54,422 nt of DNA, taken from NCBI GenBank assembly GCA_910575585.1, contig CAJTGF010000034.1:1-54422 (forward strand). Reading direction: 5' to 3'. The notes beneath the pieces were generated by a model that searched no databases, was not told the origin of the DNA, and saw nothing but the letters and a program-made list of their open reading frames with translations. Below, piece after piece: positions 8,516 to 15,554 of the stretch. The DNA comes from Clostridiaceae bacterium. GTDB taxonomy: Bacteria > Bacillota > Clostridia > Lachnospirales > Lachnospiraceae. Within the stretch, counting starts at the first letter, position 1; every line of letters begins with the position of its first letter. A program made the translations under genes and the position numbers.

Positions 8516-8913
8516 CCTAACCCGGATAAACCGGAACTTTAAATTCGTTATGTTGCTGGATTGTTGAGTGAGCAATGGGCAGGGATTGTCGTGAGGCCAG
8601 TCAGAGGAGAGCTGTCCCGTCCGGGTTCAGATATGCCGGACATTCCGATGAGCCCAAAACGGAAAACACTCGGGGTGAGGCCCTCCTGTTTTCCTGGTCT
8701 CATCTCCATGGCATAGATTCACCCTGCCGGGACAGCTCTCCTCTGCCTGGCAAAACCAGAATTCGCTGGCTAAGGTTTGCTCACTTAAGGTGGTTTCGTC
8801 AGGGGACGCTGCTTCAACTTTACAGCGTAAAAACAGCTTCTTTTTATGGCCTCAAGTATCTTGTTGAGTAAGGTTAAGGCGATGTTGTTGGGAACATGAA
8901 AGGATCTGCCGCC
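8516..8913 (+). repeat. R1 structured repeat, copy A
   Basis: A ~398-base repeat closely similar to 10959-11354. It folds into one long interrupted hairpin. Outer helix: 8564-8575 with 8777-8788 (one G·U-type pair). Long helix: 8596-8619 with 8728-8751 (24 positions, one mismatch). Inner helices are GGGT/ACCC, ATGCC/GGCAT and GATGAG/CTCATC; the apical helix is 8661-8668 with 8687-8694. A separate hairpin CCAGAATTCGCTGG lies at 8756-8769, and ACGCTG/CAGCGT at 8806-8828. It has no coding potential. Its left edge adjoins the broken sirtuin gene. Confidence 0.8.
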
Positions 8914-8977
8914 TTGCAATTGCAGGCAATAGCAAGATTCCGTTGTTCCGCTAAGTGGTATGTCCGGATTTTTATGT

Positions 8978-9145
8978 ACTAGTATAACCCGTTTTAAATA
9001 ACCTTCCGTTTCACCAGTCTGCTTTCCCGATAGCACAGAGGGAAAATGCTCAACGCAGCCCCACTACGCCTCCGCTTTTCCCTCTGCACTCTCGGAAAAG
9101 TATCCTTGCCGAAACAGAAAGGTATTTAAAACGGGTTATACTAGT
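8978..9145. repeat. P3 palindromic element (MITE-like)
   Basis: A 168-base imperfect palindrome. The terminal arms at 8978-9000 and 9123-9145 are perfect inverted copies of 23 bases (ACTAGTATAACCCG... outward). Inside, CAGAGGGAAAA (9036-9046) pairs with TTTTCCCTCTG (9076-9086). Its right end supplies the TAG stop codon of the neighbouring gene at 9141. It is the only copy in the window and carries no gene, which fits a miniature inverted-repeat element or a long hairpin. Confidence 0.75.
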
Positions 9146-9971
9146 GAGTCTCTTCCCAAAGGTAAACCTCCATATCTACCGCCCCCAGGTCACGCTCCAT
9201 GCAATAACACCGATACAGTAAAGAAGCGTCCTCCCATGCCAGGGAAGAATCCTCCTGCAAGAGAACCATCAAGCGGGTTTTCTCCAGTTTCGCCCATGCT
9301 TCCTCTCGAGTACAGTGTTCCGCTCCCGCAAGAAGAAATTCCACAAATTTTCTGACCGGAGAATTCATGGCAAACTCCAAGTGGGGGATTTTCTTTGGCG
9401 GATTCTGTTTCAGCCGTTCCGCTGCTTTTTGCCGCAGCGCCTCACGTTGGGGATAAAGCACATAATTGGATAAATAGTTATCATCGTTCAGCAAACGCTC
9501 ATCCCACACATCCTCATCATTCCAAGACCCCATGTAGACCACACGGCCATTTTTTATCAGGCAGTGTAACCCCTCATCCTCCTGCCAGTCGCAGCTGCCG
9601 CTAAGATTCAACACAGGGGTTCCCGGCTCCCTTGGAACCTTGATGTCCAGGCTGCCAAACTCCATATACCGAAGAACCTCCAACGGCTCCCGGATGTGCT
9701 GTATATCTTCGTCCAACAGTTCTCCCTTGCTTGTAGATTCCAACTCATCCTGAAGGTAATACAGCGCGTATTGGCAGATTTCCCTTACCAGAGCTTCATC
9801 TACCTCTGCCAGCCAGCCAATAGACCGGGCCGCGTACTCCGCGGTAACACCCTCATCACAAATCACCTCAATCTGTTTGTGAAAATAAGGGAATTCTGCA
9901 TAACCTGTCACCCTGTCAAACTCATCTGTCCCGACATTTATTAAAATGTCCTCAAAGCGCAGTTCTGACAT
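9141..9971 (-). CDS. Hypothetical protein, DUF6985-like
   Basis: A 276-residue acidic soluble protein. Near residue 130 the sequence LNLSGSCDWQEDEGLHCLIK followed by GRVVYMGSWNDEDVW resembles the W/D-x-E-x-GL pattern of DUF6985 proteins, which include putative immunity proteins; this is family recall, not proof. The ATG at 9971 follows AAGGAGG. The final codons are Glu-Thr-His followed by a TAG lying within the terminal repeat of P3, so the original C-terminus may have been replaced. It sits in the 2-kb cargo between R1 copies A and B. Confidence 0.55.
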   Translation of the reverse strand: MSELRFEDILINVGTDEFDRVTGYAEFPYFHKQIEVICDEGVTAEYAARSIGWLAEVDEALVREICQYALYYLQDELESTSKGELLDEDIQHIREPLEVLRYMEFGSLDIKVPREPGTPVLNLSGSCDWQEDEGLHCLIKNGRVVYMGSWNDEDVWDERLLNDDNYLSNYVLYPQREALRQKAAERLKQNPPKKIPHLEFAMNSPVRKFVEFLLAGAEHCTREEAWAKLEKTRLMVLLQEDSSLAWEDASLLYRCYCMERDLGAVDMEVYLWEETH

Positions 9972-10023
9972 ATGTAACTTCCTCCTTGGGAATTTCGATG
10001 ACCAATGGCTTCTTTTCTTTCAT
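9952..10023 (-). CDS. Possible 23-residue upstream peptide
   Basis: A tiny frame, MKEKKPLVIEIPKEEVTYVR plus three residues, starts after a strong GGAGGAGGA site and overlaps the start of the downstream gene by 20 bases. The downstream ribosome-binding site (AAGGAGG) lies within its codons. It could be a coupling leader peptide, or the residue of a larger upstream gene. Evidence is the site and overlap only. Confidence 0.3.
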   Translation of the reverse strand: MKEKKPLVIEIPKEEVTYVRTAL

Positions 10024-10240
10024 TTTGGCTCCTCCTCCTAAATAAAAATTTCTTCGATGCTCATACCAAATTTTCAAATCAGCTTTGGGAGACAAAGACT
10101 GCTCTATCTCATTTACAGGAAAAAAACTGTTCCGCATTTAAAGTGGTATAGACTTCAACATATTTTTTAGACCATAACATTGCGCCCTCTCCCTTCCTGA
10201 CAAAATAGGAACCATTTTCGTTCTGTCATAATTATATAAA

Positions 10241-10723
10241 TCATTCATCTGATGCGCCACTCTCATTTGCCGTATCTTCGTATTCCACCATCCCCGCACT
10301 GCTTTTTAATACCTCTTCCGTCGCAAAAACCCACCATCCGTCATTTATATGAATTTCGATCAAACCATCGGATATTCCATATTGGTATTCATAGCCTGTT
10401 CCAAAGTTTGATTGATCATCCTCTTTCGGCTGTTCGCTTTGGTCAACTTCCGAAGTGATTTTCCCGTCTGTCAGAGCATCCCTGTCTTTTGCCGAAACCT
10501 CATACCCTGTATCCATGTATAATTTCCCATCTATCATGACCATGGGAATCAAATCATATTTTTCCTGCCCGTATGATTGGTCAGTCTGAGATTTTGCAGC
10601 TTCCTCCACTGCCTTTGCGGTCTCCCCTTCCGTATCTCACCCGCTTTTCTGTTTTCCGCATGCACACAGCATGATTGAAACAAGACCACATACACAAATC
10701 CCTCTGTATAATATCTTTTTCAT
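10241..10723 (-). pseudogene. Lipoprotein gene interrupted by an in-frame TGA
   Basis: Reading from ATG 10723 (good GGGAGGA site) gives a lipoprotein signal peptide, MKKILYRGICVCGLVSIMLC followed by AC, with lipobox LCAC. Codon 29 is TGA (10639-10637). The same frame then continues for about 130 codons (DTEGETAKAVEEAAKSQTDQ..., YDLIPMVMIDGKLYMDTGYE, IEIHINDGWWVFATEEVL) to a normal stop. Thus a ~160-residue secreted lipoprotein of unknown function has been split by one nonsense change. A GTG at 10609 could restart translation, but without a signal peptide. Confidence 0.7.
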
Positions 10724-10958
10724 TTTATCCTCCCATAAAAACACGTTTTCTCAGGCATAAAAATCATCATTTAAATTGCCGGATAAATTCCAAATTGTAT
10801 CTTTAATTATAAAACAGTCGTCTGCCATTTGCAATGTATATTACTGTTCACAGCCAATGTTGGTTATGCACCGACAGAGACGCAACAGCCTCCGACAGAA
10901 TCCAGACCACCGTAGTCTCCATGACCAGCCGCTCATTCACGACTTTCCCGCTGCTGCT

Positions 10959-11354
10959 CCTAACCCGGATAAACCGGAACTTTAAATTTGTTATGTTGCT
11001 GTATTGTTGAGTGAGCAATGGGCGGGGATTGTCGTGAGGCCAGTCAGAGGAGAGCTGTCCCGTCCGGGTTCAGATATGCCGGACATTCCGATGAGCCCAA
11101 AGCGGAAAACACTCGGGGTGAGGCCCTCCTGTTTTCCTGGTCTCATCTCCATGGCATAGATTCACCCTGCCGGGACAGCTCTCCTCTGCCTGGCAAAACC
11201 AGAATTCGCTGGCTAAGGTTTGCTCACTTAAGGCGGTTTCGGCAGGGGACGCTGCCTCAACTTTGCAGCGAAAAATAGCTTCTTTTTATGGCCTCAAGTA
11301 TATTATTGAGTAAGGTTAAGGCGATGTTGCTGCAAACCTGAAAGATCTGCCGCC
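10959..11354 (+). repeat. R1 structured repeat, copy B
   Basis: Direct repeat of copy A over its whole length, from CCTAACCCGG to TCTGCCGCC, differing at scattered bases, mostly in loops and the 3' part. The long stem is identical to copy A. The differences TTACAGCG to TTGCAGCG and AAAACGG to AAAGCGG keep the neighbouring hairpins plausible. Copies A and B flank a 2-kb segment carrying P3, the DUF6985-like gene and the lipoprotein remnant, and could recombine to delete it. Confidence 0.8.
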
Positions 11355-11377
11355 AAAGCAGTTATCTTTTCACTACA

Positions 11378-11660
11378 GAGTCGAAACAGCGTTCCCTATC
11401 GAAACCACCTTAAGTGAGCAAATCCCGGCCAGCGGATTCTGCTTTTGCCCGGGAGGGAAGGCAGGCTGTGTGCCGGGCGGGTGAATCTATGCCATGGAGA
11501 TGAGACCAGGGAACCAGGAGGGACTAACCCCTCCTGGTTCCCGTTGTGGGCTCATCGGAATGTCTGGCATATCTGAACCCGAACGGCACACAGCCTGCCT
11601 TCCCTCCCGGGCCTCACGACAATCCCCGCCCATTGCTCACTCAACAATCCAGCAATTCCA
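11378..11660 (-). repeat. R1 structured repeat, copy C (inverted, divergent stems)
   Basis: Read on the minus strand this copy shares with A and B the conserved blocks GAGTGAGCAATGGGC, GGGTTCAGATATGCC, CATTCCGATGAGCCCA, CTCATCTCCATGGCATAGAT and GCTCACTTAAGGTGGTTTCG. Its long stem (11447-11475 with 11584-11612) is 29 fully paired bases of largely different sequence. Its apical stem (11509-11522 with 11529-11542) is 14 fully paired bases where A has eight. Conserved junctions with rewritten but complementary stems are strong evidence for selection on the fold. Confidence 0.8.
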
Positions 11661-11859
11661 TTATTTTACCATTTTGCGCAAGATATCGTTCTTAAGTGTC
11701 TAAAGAAAAAGACATAAGCCATATTCCCGCCAATCTCCATCCCCTGCCCCACGGGTGTTAAGATCCGCTCCTACGGGATCCTCAACGCTGCATTACCGCC
11801 CCAGGCTCCATCGTGAACCTGCCATAACTCCCCATTGCCTGCTTAAAAGATCACATAAA

Positions 11860-11909
11860 AGCCACGGTTCCTACTCCATTTCAGGGCGTAAACCGTGGCT
11901 GTCTTATTT
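11860..11909 (+). terminator. Hairpin upstream of pncB, possible terminator
   Basis: AGCCACGGTT (11860-11869) pairs perfectly with AACCGTGGCT (11891-11900) around a 21-base loop and is followed by GTCTTATTT. It may end readthrough from upstream on the plus strand; the long loop and broken T-run make it moderate. It lies before the pncB promoter. Confidence 0.45.
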
Positions 11910-11950
11910 CCCAATACACAAATGTTTTCGTTATTTTATTAACATTCTCT

Positions 11951-11978
11951 TTGTATTTCCCCCATTCTGTGTTATACT
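11951..11978 (+). promoter_or_regulatory. Probable promoter of pncB
   Basis: TTGTAT at 11951 and TATACT at 11973 are 16 bases apart, with TG just before the -10 region, giving a sigma-A type promoter. It lies about 105 bases before the pncB start. No NiaR-type operator was recognised. Confidence 0.5.
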
Positions 11979-12084
11979 CTCTCTAATTACCAGCGCAGCC
12001 AACTACCTGGTTTCCGGAATCCGGCAGCACCCAAAAAGCCTGTTTCCGGCAACCGCGTCCGCTGCCATCACCAGGAGGATACTT

Positions 12085-13545
12085 ATGGAAAAGAGAAATC
12101 TCACCCTGCTTACGGATCTGTATGAGCTGACCATGATGCAGGGCTATTTCAAAGAAAAAGACGCCAATGAAACCGTGATCTTCGACGCTTTCTACCGCAG
12201 CAACCCCAACAACAACGGCTACTCCATCTGCGCAGGCTTGGAGCAGGCCATTGACTACATCAAAAATCTCCACTTTGACCAGAAAGATATCGACTATCTT
12301 CGCTCCACCGGGCTTTTTGGGGAAGATTTTCTGGACTATTTAAAACAGTTCCATTTTTCCGGGGACATTTACGCCATTCCGGAAGGCACGGTGGTATTTC
12401 CCAGAGAACCTTTGGTAAAAGTCATCGCGCCCATTATGGAGGCCCAGCTGGTGGAAACGGCCCTTCTAAACATCATCAACCACCAGAGCCTTATCGCCAC
12501 CAAGACGGCCAGAGTCATCTACGCTGCCCAGGGGGACGGGGTCATGGAATTTGGACTCCGCCGGGCTCAGGGACCCGACGCCGGGATCTACGGGGCCAGG
12601 GCCGCCATGATCGCAGGCTGTATCGGCACCTCCAACGTTCTGGCAGGCCAGATGTTCGATGTACCCATAAAAGGAACCCATGCCCACAGCTGGATCATGA
12701 GCTTCCCCGACGAGCTCACCGCTTTCCGCACCTACGCCAAGCTGTACCCCACAGCCTGCATCCTTCTGGTGGACACCTACGACACCCTAAAATCCGGCGT
12801 TCCCCACGCCATCCAGGTATTTAAAGAAATGCGCGAGGCCGGCATCCCTCTGACCTTCTACGGCATCCGCCTAGACAGCGGCGATCTGGCCTATCTGTCG
12901 AAAAAAGCCAAAGGGATGCTGGACGCGGCAGGATTTGGCGATGCCGTCATCTCCGCCTCCAATGACCTGGATGAAAACCTTATCAGCAGCTTAAAACTCC
13001 AGGGCGCTGCCATTAACTCCTGGGGCGTAGGCACCAATCTCATAACCTCCAAAGACTGCCCGTCCTTCGGCGGCGTTTACAAGCTGGCCGCCATTATGGA
13101 TAAGACCACGGGAACCTTTATCCCCAAGATCAAAGTCTCGGAGAACGCGGAAAAGATCACCTATCCGGGCAACAAGACCATCCGCCGCATCTACAATAAA
13201 AATACGGGCAAGATCATCGCCGATCTGATCTGCCTGGTTGAGGAAGAATATGACTCCAAAAATTCCCTGCTGCTCTTTGACCCTGTGGAAACCTGGAAAA
13301 AGACCCACCTTGCCCCGGACAGCTATACCATCCGGGAACTGATGATCCCGGTATTCCTTGGAGGGAACTGTGTCTATGAGTCGCCCAAGGTCATGGATAT
13401 CCAGAAATATTGCCGACAGGAGCTGTCTACCTTGTGGGAGGAATCTCTCCGCCTGGAATATCCCCACCGCACACACGTAGACCTGTCCCTGCCTCTGTGG
13501 AAGATGAGAAATGAGCTGCTGGATCAGTATCATTTCAACCGTTAA
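12085..13545 (+). CDS. pncB: Nicotinate phosphoribosyltransferase
   Basis: A 486-residue enzyme making nicotinate mononucleotide from nicotinate and PRPP, the salvage entry to NAD. Visible family blocks are LLTDLYELTMMQGYFKE at the N-terminus, the catalytic-His region GTHAHSWIMSFPDELTAFRT, the RRAQGPDAG loop, YGIRLDSGDLAYLSKKA and SWGVGTNLITSKDCPSFGGV. This is the full length for the Firmicutes type. The ATG at 12085 follows AGGAGG at six bases; the longer upstream open frame has no homology and includes the promoter. The gene appears monocistronic, with a hairpin about 175 bases downstream. Confidence 0.95.
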   Translation: MEKRNLTLLTDLYELTMMQGYFKEKDANETVIFDAFYRSNPNNNGYSICAGLEQAIDYIKNLHFDQKDIDYLRSTGLFGEDFLDYLKQFHFSGDIYAIPEGTVVFPREPLVKVIAPIMEAQLVETALLNIINHQSLIATKTARVIYAAQGDGVMEFGLRRAQGPDAGIYGARAAMIAGCIGTSNVLAGQMFDVPIKGTHAHSWIMSFPDELTAFRTYAKLYPTACILLVDTYDTLKSGVPHAIQVFKEMREAGIPLTFYGIRLDSGDLAYLSKKAKGMLDAAGFGDAVISASNDLDENLISSLKLQGAAINSWGVGTNLITSKDCPSFGGVYKLAAIMDKTTGTFIPKIKVSENAEKITYPGNKTIRRIYNKNTGKIIADLICLVEEEYDSKNSLLLFDPVETWKKTHLAPDSYTIRELMIPVFLGGNCVYESPKVMDIQKYCRQELSTLWEESLRLEYPHRTHVDLSLPLWKMRNELLDQYHFNR

Positions 13546-13877
13546 GCAGCCAGCGGGCAAAAGGCAAAAAATACGCCCTATGAGCGTTCATAATTTGTTA
13601 ACAAATCTTTCACAACCCTTTTACAACCGCGATAAATTTTCTTCATATTCGGGGGGTATACTTTAACCATCAAAAGACAAGAGCTGCTTACATTTTGATA
13701 AGATTTTTTTCATAATCCGCCGGTCGGCCCTCTGGGGTCTGACCGGCTCCTCCCTTTTATGGGATTCTGTCATCTGATCATTATCCGTCCCCTATCCCCA
13801 AAAACTGAGCCTCACAAATTTTTTTCCACATAAAGTCCTTCGTTTATGCACATACTTCTCAGAGTATGATCTTGATG
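13546..13877. other. Non-coding region after pncB
   Basis: No gene seen. It contains the palindrome TTTGTTAACAAA near 13596, a TATACT at 13657 without a convincing -35, and pairing segments ATCAAAA/TTTTGAT ahead of the hairpin at 13719-13747. A short untranslated RNA is possible but unsupported beyond these motifs. The right side adjoins P2 copy 1. Confidence 0.35.
13719..13747 (+). terminator. Hairpin, likely pncB terminator
   Basis: GCCGGTC (13719-13725) pairs with GACCGGC (13741-13747), with further pairing potential in the loop (GGCCC/GGGGTC), followed by a pyrimidine run CTCCTCCCTTTTAT. This is a plausible but not classical intrinsic terminator. Confidence 0.45.
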
Positions 13878-14048
13878 ATGTATTTCCGGAGTCTTTTTGC
13901 GCCTGATTTTGTGAGATGATTTTTTGTCAGATGCGCATAAATTTATGAGCCATACGTGGAACGTACGTTAATTAAATTTATGTGCATATGACGGAAAATC
14001 AGCCAATCTGCCACAAAGGCAGGTGCAGGAGAAATTCCGAGAGTACAT
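13878..14048. repeat. P2 palindromic element, copy 1
   Basis: A ~170-base imperfect full-length palindrome. Ends ATGTATTTCCGGAGTC and ATTCCGAGAGTACAT are inverted; the inner part has TGTCAGATGCGCAT against ATGTGCATATGACG, and a centre TACGTGGAACGTA. Similar copies lie at 25169-25331 and (inverted) 47417-47579. This copy ends 22 bases before the start of the SpoVAF-like gene, so it would form the leader of that message. Confidence 0.75.
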
Positions 14049-14070
14049 GATACAGGAAGGAGGATATCTC

Positions 14071-15483
14071 ATGGGTTTTTCAAAAAATATTCAGGAAAAT
14101 ATCGAATCCATGAACCAGGCATTGGATGTAACATCCAATTTTGACGTAGTTTACCGCACCCTGTCCATCGGCGGACGTACGGCCTGTGCCTATTTTATAG
14201 ACGGATTTACAAAGGACGAGGTTCTTTTAAAGGTGTTTCAGGTATGGTCTTCCATAAAGCCGGAGGACATGCCCCAAGATGCCCACGGCTTTTCCAAACA
14301 GTATATCCCCTACGGCGAGGTGGGACTCATAAATGATCCCGGCCCTATGATCGTCCAGCTGCTCACCGGCATCTCCTGCATCTTTATTGACGGGTACGAT
14401 GTCTGCCTGACTCTGGACTGCCGCACTTATCCGGCCAGAGGCGTATCGGAGCCGGAGAAAGACAAGGTTATGCGGGGGTCCAGGGACGGATTTGTAGAGA
14501 CTCTTATTTTCAACACCGCCCTTATCCGCCGCCGCATCCGGGACCCCAAGCTTACTATGGAGATCTTAAGCGCCGGTGAAAGCTCCCACACGGATATCGC
14601 GGTGTGCTACATGAAAGGCCGGGTAGATGAGCAGATGCTGGCCATGATCAAGCAGAGGATCCAAAACATTCACGTAGACGCTCTGACCATGAACCAGGAA
14701 AGCCTTGCGGAATGTCTCTACCCCAGCAAGTGGTACAACCCCTTCCCCAAATTCAAATTCTCGGAGCGGCCGGACACGGCGGCGGCCTCCATCCTGGAGG
14801 GCAACATCATCATCCTGGTGGACAATTCCCCTGCTGCCATGATCCTTCCCTCCTCTGTATTCGACATTATCGAGGAGGCGGATGACTACTACTTCCCTCC
14901 GGTGACCGGCACCTACTTAAGGCTGTCCCGGATGGCCATCTCCCTGCTGACCTTATTTCTCACTCCCACCTGGCTGCTGCTTATGCAGAACCCGGATATC
15001 CTGCCGCCATGGCTGGAGTTTATCAAGCTGTCGGAACAGCCCTTTGTTCCCCTGTTCATCCAGCTGATGATCCTGGAATTTGCCATTGACGGTCTGCGGC
15101 TGGCGGCTATCAACACCCCCAGCATGCTGACCACCCCTTTGAGTGTTATCGCCGGTATCGTCCTGGGAGAATACTCGGTAAAATCAGGCTGGTTCAACTC
15201 AGAGACTATGCTCTACATGGCTTTCGTGACGGTAGCCAACTACTCCCAGGCCAGCTTTGAATTAGGATACGCGCTGAAATTTATGCGGATGATCTTACTG
15301 ATCCTTACGGCTCTGTTTAACTACTGGGGCTTTGGGGCAGGAGTGCTTCTGTCCATATGCGCCGTTGTATTCAACAAGACCATTGCCGGGAAAAGTTATA
15401 TCTATCCGCTGATCCCGTTTAGCTGGTCAGAACTGAAGAAACGGTTTTTCAGAGGCAGGCTGCCCCATGGGGAGAAGGCATAA
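14071..15483 (+). CDS. GerA-family spore germination protein (SpoVAF-like)
   Basis: 470 residues in the layout of GerAA/SpoVAF: a soluble N-terminal two-lobed domain (residues ~1-280, ending in EGNIIILVDNSPAAMILPS) and about five membrane helices from residue ~295 (YLRLSRMAISLLTLFLTPTW onward), with PFVPLFIQLMILEFAIDGLR and TPLSVIAGIVLGEYSVKSGW typical of the family. It would sit in the inner spore membrane and take part in germination or DPA handling. The short N-terminus and lack of a gerB/gerC neighbour favour SpoVAF over a GerAA receptor subunit. ATG 14071 follows GGAGG; an open frame further upstream lies within P2. Confidence 0.85.
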   Translation: MGFSKNIQENIESMNQALDVTSNFDVVYRTLSIGGRTACAYFIDGFTKDEVLLKVFQVWSSIKPEDMPQDAHGFSKQYIPYGEVGLINDPGPMIVQLLTGISCIFIDGYDVCLTLDCRTYPARGVSEPEKDKVMRGSRDGFVETLIFNTALIRRRIRDPKLTMEILSAGESSHTDIAVCYMKGRVDEQMLAMIKQRIQNIHVDALTMNQESLAECLYPSKWYNPFPKFKFSERPDTAAASILEGNIIILVDNSPAAMILPSSVFDIIEEADDYYFPPVTGTYLRLSRMAISLLTLFLTPTWLLLMQNPDILPPWLEFIKLSEQPFVPLFIQLMILEFAIDGLRLAAINTPSMLTTPLSVIAGIVLGEYSVKSGWFNSETMLYMAFVTVANYSQASFELGYALKFMRMILLILTALFNYWGFGAGVLLSICAVVFNKTIAGKSYIYPLIPFSWSELKKRFFRGRLPHGEKA

Positions 15484-15514
15484 CACATGCCTTTCTCCAA
15501 ACATATGGCGGCTT

Positions 15515-15545
15515 AAAGGGACAGAGCAAAACACTCTGTCCCTTT
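15515..15545. terminator. Convergent hairpin between SpoVAF-like gene and hsdR
   Basis: AAAGGGACAGAG (15515-15526) pairs perfectly with CTCTGTCCCTTT (15534-15545) around seven bases. Lying between two converging genes it probably ends transcription from both sides, although neither side has a long T-run. Confidence 0.6.
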
Positions 15546-15554
15546 GAGTCTTGA

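Noticed and set aside
8575-8871. Open frames inside R1 copies A and B that could encode ~90-residue proteins
   Set aside because: The frame is not kept in copy C, lacks a ribosome-binding site, and crosses the covarying stems; structure, not coding, explains the conservation.
10637-10639. Selenocysteine at the in-frame TGA of the lipoprotein
   Set aside because: No convincing stem-loop directly after the TGA and no redox motif; a nonsense mutation is simpler.
8516-11660. R1 as a group II intron or retron ncRNA
   Set aside because: No domain V-like hairpin, no GTGYG start, and no reverse transcriptase gene in the window; the fold is one long interrupted stem with conserved internal segments.
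13878-14048. P2 as a simple transcription terminator
   Set aside because: About 165 bases long, no T-run at its ends, and it sits before genes within transcripts as often as after them.
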